Assembly (NCBI GenBank): GCA_013368325.1
Contig: JAACJK010000165.1
Coordinates: 744,001-808,000 of the forward strand
Direction: 5' to 3'
Source: Ephemerocybe angulata
Lineage: Eukaryota > Basidiomycota > Agaricomycetes > Agaricales > Psathyrellaceae
DNA: 64,000 nucleotides
The notes beneath the pieces were generated by a model. The model was not told where the DNA came from and did no database searches. It saw nothing but the letters and a program-made list of their open reading frames with translations. The position numbers and the translations under genes were made by a program. The first letter of the stretch is position 1. Each line of letters opens with the position of its first letter. Below are positions 45,355-57,871 of this stretch, piece by piece.

Positions 45355-46856
45355 ATGTCCACGACATTACCAGCAAACGGACGACATTCGGTCATCTCAC
45401 GAGCGCTCCCACAGGAAATACTCGACGACATAACAGATATCGCGGCTGGGATTTGCTTTGAATCTCTTCTCAGTCTCAGCTTGTCGTCGCGCCGCTTCGT
45501 CGAGCGATCTCAACGCCACATCTTCCGGGAAATCAAGATATCCAGGGAACGCCATGTTTCCCAGCTGCTGGCGCTCTTGGATGGAAAACCCCAGCTGGCT
45601 AGACACGCGCGATTCCTTTGGCTATGTATCGACGAGGAGCTGTGTGACTTCCAAAGAGTTTTGAAGGACGTGTCGCGAGTAGCAGGTCAGCTCTTTGGCT
45701 TGAAGAGACTACGCTTGGAAGCGGGTCTAGGTCTCCGGCGCAATGAGCACAACCCATTTTGCAGATGGCACTTGAGGCAGCTTGCCTCAGTATGCAACGC
45801 GTTCTTGAGGAATCTTGCTTCGCTCGCTATAGAGGAGGTGGGGATCGATGCTTATATCGATTTCACGGTCAACCCTATTCGCCGACTACCGATTTCAACG
45901 CTCAAAGTGGGGCCTAGTGATCCCACCAGCTTAACGAACCACAAGGAATTGCAGGACGAAGAGGGGGAAATAGTCACGACTGGATGGAAGATACGGCATT
46001 TCGAGTGCGACAGGAATAGTAGTGCGGCCCTGTTTTTGGTCGGCATCTGTTCGACGTCGGTATACCAAACCCTCGTGGTACTCGACTTCAAGATTGAATT
46101 CCTCCCCCAGCACGAAGCGGCTTGGTCACTTATCGGTGCACTGAAGGATAGCCCCGCTCTTGAGGTCCTCGTCCTGTGTTACTATTGCTGGCATGACTAC
46201 AGTGGAGGTGAGAGATCATTGCGTCCTGTTGTTGTGTTTTACCCGAACTCATATCATTGTCACCGGCCTTGCACCGGCCAGTATCTCACTCTCTCCTGGA
46301 ACGTCGCCCCCTGCCAAACCTTCCATCTCTTCTCTGCCTTCGCCTTATCGAGCATACCAGAGGATATAGAACCAGTGGAATAACTGCCAGGGTACTCCCA
46401 AGCTTCGTGACTGCTTTTTTCGCGGCTATCGTATCCGGGAATCCACGTACCTCTCTCGAAGTCGTCGACATCAAACATTTAATTTCTGATATCGAAAACA
46501 CCGAGGAGTACGAAGCCATTTTGAAATGCATTCCCTTCAACGCCAACTATCGAAGCTTTCGAGGCATGACCTGGCGAGGTACGGACGACCTTCTCACAGA
46601 CAATTGTCTCCTTCCACGACTTCGTGCTCTGCGCATCAACTTTGGGTGCATCGATGACCCGGCCAAGATGAAGGAGTACGGGGAAATATGCCAGGCGATT
46701 AGGCGAAGGTGTGGAGCCGAGGTGCGCGCTTTACTCCCGAAATCTGTGGAAAGGGTTCCTCTTGTAGACTTTGGGGTGGGCTTAGACGAGACTTCGGAGT
46801 TTAGCGCAGTCTCAAACATCTACCATACTAGTAGTCCCATCTTAGCCACTTGGTAG
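45355..46856 (+). CDS. F-box-like / LRR protein, cluster copy F
   Basis: Two exons (45355 to about 46208 and about 46283 to 46856) are in frame, with the family intron in phase 1. The upstream frame is open to 45115, but the start at 45355 is identical to that of copy E. The N-terminal F-box-like helices and the C-terminal Val-Pro-Leu-Val-Asp-Phe-Gly-Val signature are intact. Relative to copy E there is an insertion of about 12 residues near 45755-45790 (around Trp-His-Leu-Arg-Gln-Leu-Ala-Ser), apparently a partial internal duplication of the Leu-Ala-Ser segment. Confidence 0.82.
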
Positions 46857-47852
46857 TATGTACACACAACTTGGGATGTCGCCTAACTTGCGCTAAGCAC
46901 CGCTGCACTCAAAGTGGGGGCGCTTAACAACGATTCGTCTGTACTATGCCTGCACTTGATGGAGGGACCAGGCTCAGAAGGGGCTGCCCTGATGGTGGAC
47001 TCATTTACGACAGCAGGTTCGATCTCGCTGGGCTGAGTAGGGGAATGAGGGTGTTGGTTTGTATGTTTTTGAATGTCGCTTGAATCGCATCTATAATTCC
47101 TTGAACATTTTGAGCCCCGCAGAGAAAGGAGGCGCCCAAAAGTTGGCGATAAGTTGTGTGACTGACGCGGTCACGCGTTGTGATTGGACGTGTTTGCACT
47201 TGTACACAGGACGCGCGCGCTTGCATCTCTTGCTCTCGTCTTCATCGTTTACTTGCCCCCCAAGCGCATACATTCGTAAATATCTCGCGAGCTCCCTTCG
47301 TTTCTTCGCCCCACCGCCCACGCCTATTGTCTAGTAGTTTCACGGAAGCTTCGTTGGGTCTTCGGAATCTCCTCTGTGTACCTCCCCCGAACGCTCTGAC
47401 TTTCGGCTCAGCGAATAGCATCGAAACATGTCGATGTATCAGTCACTTTGCGCGGCCTCTCGCGCCAGATCGCAGGGAAAAATCGGTCCGCTGACATTGT
47501 GTTGCACCAATGGATCTTTGGATCCTTCGGGACCCCGTTCTTGGAAGTCAGTTTCTCCTTGGTTCAAAATGCACGCTTACAATCTACCTAGGCTGTCATA
47601 TAAGGACTGTCCAAGGATGTGGGTGTATTTTTCTGGCCCAGGGAAGATGTACTCTCTGAGTCTCTGATGCGTCGGAGTTCAACCGCGCAAGGGACGAGAC
47701 ATCTACTTTCCAATTGCACGAGGTCCCAAGGGCGGACGCCAAAAAGACACTCTGGATCTGGAGTCTGGAATCTACTATTGAAGTTCGAGGTTCGACTCTT
47801 CGAGCATCCTGACTCTATGTAGCCTGCAAGTAAAAGGAGAAGCAAAAGTATA
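46857..47852. other. Intergenic region, no supported gene
   Basis: Several short ORFs (47005-47494) overlap on both strands without coding signal. At 47780-47798 a 5-bp stem with a TTCGACT loop resembles a tRNA T-arm, but no full cloverleaf could be drawn. Confidence 0.35.
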
Positions 47853-47925
47853 TTCCTTCTAGCCGACTTGAACGACTGACCTCGTCATTACTAGTGACGC
47901 GCTCTACCAACTGAGCTAAGAAGGA
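47853..47925 (-). tRNA. tRNA-Thr (anticodon AGT)
   Basis: The minus strand folds as a complete cloverleaf: acceptor TCCTTCT/AGAAGGA, D-stem GCTC/GAGC, anticodon stem CGTCA/TGACG around loop CTAGTAA (anticodon AGT), T-stem AGTCG/CGGCT around TTCAAGT, and discriminator A at 47853. No intron. It lies head to head with the prenyltransferase gene, 117 bp before its start codon. Confidence 0.95.
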
Positions 47926-48041
47926 CTCGGATTGGAATCACTTTGCATAGCCACATCGAGGTCAGCTCATTTCCAGAACGGCTCCGGCTGAGATTGCACG
48001 GAACACGTCCTTGCTTTATTACTTCCACGTCGTCGCCGCAA

Positions 48042-49128
48042 ATGCTCGACGCCATCCAGAACAGCGCGTTATACATTCGCGGGCTAGTTCTCCATCAAGC
48101 TGAAGATCTTCTACTCAAAGTTCTCGCTGCCGGACCCATTCCACAACATGTAGCATTCGTCATGGATGGAAATCGTCGCTTCGCTCGGCAGCATCAGAAA
48201 CGGGTGCAGGATGGTCATTCGGAAGGGTTTGGTGCACTCAAAAGGGTACGTTGAGATAATCTCAGGATGACTGGAGATGAGCTCTAAATGTGGAGATATA
48301 GATACTAGAAGTCTGCATGAAACTGAACATCCGCTGTGTTTCGGCGTATGCGTTCGCCATTGAGAACTTTAAACGGTCACCGGACGAGGTCGACGCCCTC
48401 ATGGAACTGGCAGAGACAAAGCTCCTAGAGCTATGCCAACACGGGTGCGTAGGTATGTATGTTCATGCTCGATGAAGAGGCTGACCAACGAATAGTGAAC
48501 TCTTAGACCGATACGGAGTCAGACTGAACATTGTTGGGAAGAAGGCTCTACTACCTGAAAAGGTTCTGGCGGCGGTTGAGAAAGCAGAGGCCCTCACAAG
48601 AGAGAATACCACGTACGTTTCTTTCACGATCCAGCCTAGTATGTCCTTGCGCATAATGCTGCTACCAGGTCCATTTTAAATATTTGCATGCCATACGGTT
48701 CTCGAGATGAAATAACGACGGCCGTCGAGTACTCGGTCCGGAATTCATTGAAAAATAAACAGGGGGAAGACATGTAAGCTTAAACCCATTCTCCTTCGGC
48801 ACGCTCTGACATGTCTGCGACCAACAGTATAATCACAGAGAAAGACATCGAGGACAACCTCCTCACATCGCTCGGTGGAAGCCCCCCTCTCGACATCCTC
48901 GTCAGAACTAGCGGAGTAAAGCGACTCAGCGACTTTCTCCTGTGGCAGGTACGTCTCCAGAAACATACCGCTACCATTCGCACTAACAACCAGCAGTGTT
49001 GCGAAGACACCCAAATACATTTCACCGACGTCTACTGGCCGGACTTTGGCCTCAAAGAACTTATACCCATCCTCCTTGATTTCCAGCGCCAGGTGTGGCG
49101 AAAACAGCCTGCCTCGGTTGCACCATGA
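48042..49128 (+). CDS. RER2: cis-prenyltransferase (dehydrodolichyl diphosphate synthase)
   Basis: The enzyme extends farnesyl diphosphate with isopentenyl diphosphate in cis to make the long polyprenyl chain of dolichol, at the ER. Six exons are joined in frame. Conserved regions appear in order: [11 protein letters not shown] (catalytic Asp), [45 protein letters not shown], and Tyr-Trp-Pro-Asp-Phe. The length (about 270 residues) fits the Rer2 type. The start at 48042 is preferred over 47943, which would place the leader against the tRNA. It converges with the NLR gene; the two stops are only 112 bp apart. Confidence 0.93.
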
Positions 49129-49240
49129 CCCGGTGTGTCTCCATCAGCTTATTCCCATTGTCGTTATACCCTACTGTACATATATAGGCGCCCAAATCAT
49201 TATAGAATGCAAGTTCAGTCTCGAAGCTAGAAAGGCTCGG

Positions 49241-52200
49241 CTAATGACCGACACCCGACTCATAACAGCCTGCCCAACTTTCGCCGTGCACAAACGTCCT
49301 CAAGTCCAGTTTGACCGAAACCTCCGATATCACCGCCGTGTTCCTGGGCCACCAAACCCCACTCCTACACCACGGCGGCACCCACAACAACAAGCTCTCG
49401 CTCTCCTGCCTCCTCGACTTCACGATCCACCCCTGCTGGTACCCCGCATTATCGGAGAACTCCGCCGGCCTTGCCCCCACAAAACACCCCCGAATATCAT
49501 TCATGGACGACACATCCCACACCCTAATCGTCTCGTCCTCCGAGCTCGACACAAGGCGCGTCCCATCATGGTTAAACGCAACCGCAAATATCGTGCTCGT
49601 GTGCCCCTCCAACGGGCCGAGCACGGGCGCCTTCGTCTCGAGATCCCAGATCATGATCGTCTCGTCCGCAGACCCAGACGCCACGAACCTTCCGTCAGGC
49701 GAGATGGCGAGACATAAGATGTGCTTCTCGTGCGCCTTCTCCAGCTCCCATTTCATCTCGCGCGTCTCCATGTTCCACACGCGGATGCTCGAGAACGTCA
49801 TCTGCTCGTCGTCGTCCTGGCACCCCGTCTCCGTGTACAGCTGCGAGGCCTTGTCGTATGAACCCGAGACGAGCCACTGCGAGTCGGGCGTGAACGTGAG
49901 GCAGTTGATCACCTCCTTCCGGGCCTCCAGCGTCTCTCCCACCTGCTCCCCACTCTGGGCGTCGAATATGCGAATGGCGAAATCGTTGGTTGCAGAGGCG
50001 ATCTTCGTCCCGTCTGGAGACACCGCAGCCGACGTGATCCATCCCTCCGGATAAGGCGTCAACGGACCTACAATCGTCCCCCCAGACTCGACGTCCCACA
50101 CCCTGATAGTCTTATCATACGAGCTGCTCACCAGGTGCTTGCTATCAGGCAAGAACGCGATGGATATGATCCCCCCAACATGTCCCCTCAAGACAGGCTG
50201 CAAGAGCGCACCTGTCGCACTATCCCAAACGCACACCTCCCCGTCGCTGCTCCCACTCCCCGACGCGATGAACGCGCCGTCTGGCGAATAGGCGACCACG
50301 TCCACGCCTTGCAGGTGGCTTGGAGGCTGCGGGAACCGGTGCTCATGGTGCCCCGCCAGATCCTCGCGGTGGAACCGCACATCGTTGATAGGCTCTCCCG
50401 TCTCCGCGTCCCACAGCCTAATCGTCTCGTCGTCCGAGCCAGACACGATCCGGAGCCCGTCTGGGGAAAAGGCGACGGACTTGACGTTATCCTGGTGCGC
50501 CGGAATGTCGAGGAAGGGGGTTAGAGTATACGGCTCGCCGTCGATGCAATCGGCGTCCCAGATCAAGAGCTGCTTATCGCACGAGCTGGACAGGATGCGG
50601 TGTCCGCTTGGAGAGAAAGCGACGGAAGTGACACCGCCGCGGTGCCCGGTGAACGGCTCGCAGACGATGTTGCCGGTTGATATGTCCCAGAGGATGAGAA
50701 TGCCATCGTGGCTTCCTGACACTAGTCTGGTCCCATCGGGGGAAAACGCGATCGATGTTACCCCGTCGGTGTGTCCCTCCAGCCTGAAAGGCTGCTCGCG
50801 ATCTGCGGTTTCTTCGAGATCCCATATCAAGGTAGTTTCGTCCTCTGAGGCAGACGCCACCCTCTTTCCATCTGGCGAGAACACGACGCAGTTGACTTGG
50901 TTTGTGTGGTCCCCGAATGGTTCCAAGGATTCACCGTTCGCTAGACTCTTTTGGGGTGTGACACGGGCCTCGTTGACTTCGCAGTACTCATCTCCACCCT
51001 CCAACCTACCCTCTCCTTCGCCATGTTCCTCCGGTTCGCCAGCCACTTCCGACTTGCCATCCTCCTGTTCCTCCTGCTCTCCTTCCTCATCCCCTTCGCT
51101 TTCCTCCCCTTCATCGCTAGCTACTTCCGCAGGCTTCTTATATCCCCATACCAACTCCCCCGATAACGCATCGCGAACCCACACACTTCGATCCACCGAT
51201 CCCGAAACCAGCAGCGAATCATCGGGTGAGTATGCAATAGACGTGACGGCACCACCATGTCCCCCAAAAACGGTCACAACGCTGCCATAACCCTCGCTCC
51301 CCGACTCCATATCCCAAACAACGATCAGGCCATCGTACCCCGCACTCGCCAGGAACAACCCGCTGTTCGAAAACACGACGCAAGTAACGACTCCCTTGTG
51401 GTGCCTCAACCCCCCGCCCTCGCATACTTGGACCTCCTCCCCACTCTCTGTGTCCCAAATCCTAATCGTACCATCATCCGACCCCGACGCGATCTGCTTC
51501 CCGTCCGGACTGAACGCGACGGTCCCCACATAGTCGGTATGCTCATCCATAGGGCCCGACACCAAATCGCCCGTCTCCGCGTCCCAGACTCGAACGGTTT
51601 TGTCGTTCGAGCCGCTCGCGATGAACTTGGATTGGTCGTTGGGTGAGAAGACGGCGCAGTTGATCGACGCTTCGTGCTCGTGTTCGTCGACTGTGAAGAC
51701 GACTCTCGGCCATTCGGCGAATTTGCCGTCCTCTACGCAGACGAGGCGAGGGAATTGAGCTCGGAAACGCTGTGCGACTTTGGATGACTTGGGGGCGAAG
51801 GGGAGCGCGGAGATGTAGATGTGTGGGAGGGACTGGGACATGACGGTGTTGAATGCATCTAGGAATTTCAGTGCGTCTTCGACGAACTCGATGAATTCTT
51901 CGTCTGCGTCGTCCTATCCCGAAGTCAGTACTAAGCAGCTTTTAAGTAGACGAAATTAATATGCATACCCTGCACCACTTCAGCAAACTCCTCAAGGTTG
52001 CACTTGCGCCGTATATCTCCCCGACAACGCTCAGCACTTCGAACCAGAACAAGAGCTTATCCAAGATCAAGACCTTCACCTTCTCGAAAATATCCTCGTC
52101 CCATTGACACATCTGCAAATGGTCCATCCAAAAGCGAGCTGCATAGATCAGAGGGCTGCCAATGAGCGTTTCTGCCCTGTAATCGAGGTCCACCAGGGCG

Positions 52201-55200
52201 GCATTCTTGATATGGCTATCCGGGAACTGGGCGATGTTGAACCTCAGCTGCTGGTCCATGATCCTCAGCGACGATTTCGCCAGGTTCTTGTGAGACGTCG
52301 TTTCGTCGATCCGGAAGGGAGTGGAGCATCGCGAGCTCAGAAGAAACTCGACAAAGGACTGGTGGCTGAATCTGAGCACGTCCTCGGAAGGGTCTACCAC
52401 CATCGACAAGCCTACTGGCCCCACCCCGCCCGGGGTAACGGGAAGGGCATTCGAAGCATTCGATCCCAAAACCGACTGCAGCCCCTTCCGCACGAAATCC
52501 AACATGGTCGGAGAAGACAGCGGCAGCAAGGTCGCACACTCCTGCGTCGTCAGTGGGCGCTTGGCGAATGCTACCGCGCCCACGATCTTCTGGAAGTCCT
52601 GCAGCACGTCCGCGGTAGGATCCTTGAACGAAACATCGAGGAATTTGGCATAGAGGAGCCCCACATCGCCTAGCCCAACCCCATGTAGTAGCAGGTCGAG
52701 CTGCTGTACGGGATCGCCCATGTTTATGAACGCAATGGCCGTCGTGGCCCACAAGAAAAGGCCGGCAGCGCGCCTGGTGAGTTCGTCACAGACCTCCGGG
52801 CCTGGCCAATTGGGAGGAAGCGTCCCCAAGTAGGCCTTGGCGATCTTTGCGAACATCTTCCGGAGGAAGAGATTGATATCTGCGCTGGCGTTATCGTCCA
52901 CCTCCGCCCCTGCAGACAGGGGAAGGGGGTCGCTGATTCCGGTTAGAGCCTGCTTGATGTCAGCTTCAGAACGACTGGTCACGATGAGCTTGTAGTGCTT
53001 CGGAAGCCTGCTCCACCGCTTGAGCGTCCCAAGAAGCGATGTTCGATGGCCAGATCGTTGGCCGTCCCGACCGCCGCATTCGTCCAGGGCGTCGATGACA
53101 ACGACGGGGAGACGTCCTTTGGGTATTGGCCTGCTACCATTCTCTTGTGCCTCTCGTTCAACTGCGAGGAGGGGTTCTTGGATCAGTTCGTGGAAGAGAG
53201 ACTTGACGTTACTAGTCTCGACATCCACGTCTTCGTCTTTCAGTCTTTCGACAATCGCTCTCCGGATAGATGGATACCGCTGCGCAAGATCGTATGCGAC
53301 ATTTCTCCAGAGGACGTTGGGCGTGGATGCGGTCGCTTTCTCCCTTTCGAAGATGAAGCGCGAGCAGAGTCGGTTCCTTGTGCGGAGGTTCGTGATAACT
53401 GACGCTGCGATGGAAGACTTGCCTACCCCGGGGAATCCGTTCACCCAGAGTATGTTGTGAGCGTTGAAGTCGTCGGTCCATTCGTCGATCCAGCGGAGTG
53501 CTTCCGTTCTCGTGCCTTCCAAACATCCACTAACAGGCCTGGTGACTTCCAAGCCTTTTGGCCTCAGTTCTTGGAGGATTTGGTCGTCCTTCGTGGATAC
53601 TGTCGGCTTGGTTAACGCGATGAAGAAATCAGAAGCGTATATTGACTTACAGAGGTGGCCGAGAATCTCCTCCACAGTCATCCCCGCTTGAACCTCAAGA
53701 CCTCTATCGAACTGTTCTTCAAAAATGTCGAATTTCTTCTTCAGTGAATCAATGTCGTCCCTGAAGGCAGCAGCGTCTATGGCTTTCTCTATTGTGAATC
53801 GGGTCAGCTTTCAGAGAAGGGGTCTGTGGTAGAGGGAGTGTACCCTTCATTGTACGGTTCGCGTATTTCAGGATGAAGTTCGTCGTATCTTGCATCAGGG
53901 GTCTAACATCCTCCAGTGCTCTCTTCAATTGCGCAAGGCGCGCGAACTGTTGAACATCCAGGATGAACGACAGTGTTCTTGCCATACGATCCGCCAAATC
54001 TACGACGACCCTATTGCACTTGTCTTGCTCTAGTAGGATCTGGTGCACGATGAAATCATAGGCAACTGTTACGAGAGGCTACACATTACCTTCCATGTCT
54101 CCTTCACACAGCTCATAACCGCTTTTGCCACAGGATCGAGCTACGTGGTGGCCGTTGAATAATGGGAGATAGAGTGTGACGGATAGTATGCACCTCGCTG
54201 ATAGCTGAACCATAGGCCATAAGTTTCTCCAAGAACTCGCGACTACCTCCTAGACTCTTTATTACACTCTTGATCTTCCTCGAAATTTCGGAAGCCATGT
54301 TCAGGTTCGCTTGTAAGTCGGGAACCTACAAAGTTCTCGTTTGAGCTTTAGAGTAGATATGCGAGGGAGAATACTAACCGCGACCAGATCCACAACAACA
54401 GTCGGATCTTCTCTAAGTATGTATTCTGGTCCAGGTGAGGTGGGCACAGCTTGAGGATTCGGGTGACTTACGATGTATTGTGGCATCATCTTGCGACCCT
54501 AGAGCCTGGAGGGCGTCGATTGCATCGTTTACATTGAGGCTAGCTTTGGCCAGAAGCGGGTCTCTGGGCCATACCCTACGCTGTCGAACGTGCATATCGA
54601 AACTCGTCCCCCGCCGAAGAGTGCTACATGGGCATGAATACTTATAGGGGTGTTTGGGGATAAAGCGGTACGCACAGATATGGTTGTAGGCTCCAGAGGA
54701 GGGGCGTCGCAGGATCTCCTTTGATATGCTCATACCGATAGTCGAGGCCGAGGAACTCTTTCTCTTTCACGAACAGTTTCAGGCCGACAGCCCTTTTAGT
54801 TGGTTTGCTCAGAAGGACGGTGATCGCTGGTTAAAATTAGCCCAAAACACCCGTTAATGAATGAGAATGACATGTGCGGCGTACCTGCGATTTGCACCGA
54901 ATCTAAAGATCCACTGCTTTCACTCGAGCCCTCTCTTTTCGACGATGATCCTTCCCCTTTGTCCATATCATCGTATGGTTCCCCGTCCAGTTTATGTGTG
55001 AGGAACGGAGGGGTGACGGGATTCAGCAGCGTCGACACTTCCGATCCAGATGCTAACGACATCGATCGAGGAAACGTTTTAGTCGCCCTTTTAAGAGGCG
55101 GAGGTGGGCTGAAATTAAGCAGTGTAGGCATCGACTCCGCCGCAGACTGCGGGTGCTGCTGTTGTCGTCGCTGTTCATCGGGTCCATCGAGCGTGTGGTT

Positions 55201-55293
55201 CCTTGTCCGTGGGCTTTTCCTGAATAGACCTGAAAAAGGGGGAGAACCCAAGAACCCTGGAGACTTCTTGTCCTCAGAGGGGGTTCGACTCAT
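49241..55293 (-). CDS. NLR (STAND) protein: disordered N-terminus, C2-like, helical domain, NACHT, 14 WD40 repeats
   Basis: Ten exons (55293-54885, 54826-54676, 54623-54472, 54410-54379, 54325-54194, 54140-54090, 54039-53844, 53788-53651, 53599-51969, 51913-49241) give a continuous 1854-residue frame. Residues 1-136 are Ser/Pro-rich and disordered. Residues 137-250 look like a C2-type beta sandwich. Residues 250-420 are helical and resemble the four-helix (MLKL/HeLo-like) domains that precede NACHT in basidiomycete NLRs. NACHT: Walker A Gly-Phe-Pro-Gly-Val-Gly-Lys-Ser at 475-482, Walker B Val-Val-Val-Ile-Asp-Ala-Leu-Asp-Glu-Cys around 586-595, then Val-Thr-Ser-Arg. From about 1040, 14 WD40 units form two seven-bladed propellers; an acidic linker of about 70 residues sits between repeats 4 and 5. 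The tail (Leu-Leu-Trp-Val-Pro-Pro) is typical of the family. Such proteins act in non-self recognition and regulated cell death. An alternative start is at 55374. Confidence 0.9.
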
Positions 55294-57522
55294 CGTGTAA
55301 AGACACTTGAGGGTAGGAGCAAAGGGAGGCTCGCTGATTACACGAGGCAGTGCCTTCGTGTGCGAAGATGACAAGCGCTTGGTGATGGGGAATCCCCACT
55401 TGCACGGAGTTCACATCCCTCACGCTGCGCAAGCCCCACCATCTTGTGTTGTTCGAGTGGCCGACTCAGAGGAGTTGTGTCGATAGCAGGGATTCGGTGG
55501 ACACAACAAAGATGCTGAAGCCCCTAATTGCTGTCGGGCTGTCGCCGGTCTGCACGGGTTCAATGAAGGTTCGGCGCTCAGCCTCGCGGCTACTCTGAAG
55601 GTGGCGGAGTGATGTCTGTCGAGGAGAAACCGAGGAAGGTTTCCAACGGAGAGAAGGGCAGTTGAGGAGCTACATACTCCAGATGGTCTGCTCAAAAAGA
55701 AGGTAGAGAAGTTGGTAAGGCTTTAAGGGAGGAGCGAAGTCTTCGACAAACAGTTTCAGCGACACTTTGTCATAGGGTAATGCGTAAAGGGCGGCTGTCG
55801 GTTTTGCCTCATGGCCTGTCTTTCAAGTGCCGCATAAAGAAATCTTATGTGTCATTTAGCTGGAAAATCTGGCCTATCACAAGAAGAATACTCACTGGCA
55901 ACTTTTTTGAGTGTTTCGCTTTTCGCTTTCTTGAGCCCGTCTTCCACTCCGAGTTTCCTTTCTGCGTGAGGGGTCCACCATGCTCACCGAGTTGCATGGA
56001 TCACAGTTCCAATCAATTTTTACTGACGAATGCAGATTTCTGAAGTGTAGATGTTGTAGAGACTGGAAAGTAATTGCATGCCTAGGTGAACGATGGCTTT
56101 GTCTGGGTTTGAAATCTTCAATGGGCGCTAAGCGGCGAGCGCGCCTCGGGCAAACCCGACTAACTCCCAGCGAATGAGGAGAACCAGAAGGCGGAAGTCC
56201 TCGCGTTCTACGTCGGTAGCTGGCTATGTACTCTTTATTTGGGTGTGGTGGGTTCTGGTGGATGTACATCTCCTATTTTAATTGTTATCGGATTGCAGCA
56301 GGAGCTATCCAGCTATCAAGAAGTGCTGAACACGCCGTGATCGAGAGAAGATTTGAAAGCACCGGGACTACTGAATGGCCAAAAAAACCCGTTGTGAGGA
56401 GACGAGTAGCAATGGTATAGACCCCTATCACCCAAGCTCTTAATCTTCTATCAATAATGGTGTTTGATGGTTTGGGTAGTGGATGTGGTACTCTATCGAA
56501 AGGATACGCACCGACCTTGCCTAGCAAATGCACGTACCCACTTCTCACCATGAATTTCAATATATTCACCCCTATTTACCCCTGAGGTCAAATTGCGGGG
56601 ACTTTGCCTATACTCTTTCACGCGTTTCAAGACCTCCGTTCGGCTCGGGGAGATAAGCGCTTGAACGCCGCTATAGGCGCTTCGGCGCTTGGTGTGCTGT
56701 ATGGAGCAGTGCAGCATCACCGTGTCCACAGGGCATTACAGCACATATAAGCAGACCCCTCGGGGTTTATGGGCACTGTTACACTCAACCTTCGGAAGCG
56801 CAATGACACACCTACTGTTGAACGGCGAAGCCTCGCAGCTTCTTCGTTGGGATGATTCATCCAATTTACTTGGATGAGCCATTCCCTTTGTTGCTCGTAC
56901 ATCCGAGAAGTGCTCGGATGGACTTCTAACGGTCCGTACTCGGGCAGTACGATCCCGTGGACTAGGGTAGTGTAGCTGGAATATTTGTATATAAGCTGTG
57001 TTTATTTACTATGAATCTACATCGTATTCACCCTCCCAAGTTGCATTTCCTACAAGTTATGAGCCTTGCATCGCTCTAACGATCGAGATCAACGAGTACT
57101 ATCATCGAACTTGTGTAGTGGCCATGCAGGCATGGCAGGTTACGAGTCCGTTTCCGCTCGCCACTTTGAGCCCATTGCATGCCTTTCAAGTCTTAGTAGT
57201 ACTACACAAGTTGTACACGAGGATCAATAAGTATATTATTACAACACATACCCAGTATCGATTATCCTTGAACAACACACATTGTGTATCAGCATCTGTG
57301 TCCACCATCCTCCAGGTATGAGTAGGTCATTTTAATGAGCTCAAGGGGAACTCCGATCCAGGCGGACATCACTCGCGGAAACCAAACATGTATAAGCCGT
57401 GTTTATCGTAGGCGTCTCCAAAACGCCAGGCTAAAGAACGACTCCGTAAACGGACTCGTAATCTATTGTCAACAACTATCTGCTTACTCTAAACTCTACC
57501 CCAAACCCCAACATCGTTACCC
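55294..57522. other. Intergenic region with a possible degraded LTR
   Basis: No gene is supported. About 56880-57320 has features of a retrotransposon LTR: a TATA-like tgtatataagc at 56984, a start in TG and an end in CA just before a ggtatgag sequence that could be a decayed primer-binding site. Only one copy is in the window, so this is tentative. Confidence 0.35.
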
Positions 57523-57640
57523 ATGTCTTCCGAGTCCACTGGAGGCGGTACCTACCGTCTGGAGCCGCTCAACGCGACCAACTGGATGCCCTGGAAGCAT
57601 CGCATGGAGGCCGTACTGCGAGAGCAGAACAAGGGGGTCC
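57523..57640 (+). mobile_element. N-terminal relic of a Ty1/copia gag
   Basis: About 36 codons encode Met-Ser-Ser-Glu-Ser, then Tyr-Arg-Leu-Glu-Pro-Leu-Asn-Ala-Thr-Asn-Trp-Met-Pro-Trp-Lys-His-Arg-Met-Glu-Ala-Val-Leu. This is the start of copia gag proteins of agaricomycetes (Asn-Trp, Trp-Lys, Met-Glu spacing). Homology stops abruptly near 57635, where a GC-rich, palindromic sequence begins (ggtcccgggccgggaatcc). No protease, integrase or reverse transcriptase follows in the window. The break coincides with the left edge of the transposase-like gene's territory. Confidence 0.72.
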
Positions 57641-57871
57641 CGGGCCGGGAATCCCGGACCGAGGGGTAGGTAGGTACCCCCCTCGGCGTGATAAATATGG
57701 TAGTGCCCTGATACTCGGCATGATACTCGGGATCTGTGCCGAGATTACGTAAGCAATTTCCAGGCGAAGGCGCTCTCGTTGGCGCTTGTTTCGCGTCTTG
57801 CCGTCATCTCCCAATCCCTCTTCTTCTCAATTGCATACACCCTTTTCGCGCCGTTCAAGTCTCTGCATTCT

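Noticed and set aside
47700..47830. Possible second tRNA with a T-arm at 47780-47798
   Set aside because: Only the T-arm pairs. No acceptor, D or anticodon stem could be drawn around it.
49311..51646. Long plus-strand ORFs (up to 301 codons) opposite the WD40 exon
   Set aside because: They mirror the codon-biased WD40 repeats on the other strand and have no domain or splice-linked neighbours; the minus-strand reading is unambiguous.
56998..57321. 107-codon ORF before the copia relic
   Set aside because: It lies inside the possible LTR and shows no protein similarity that I can recognise.
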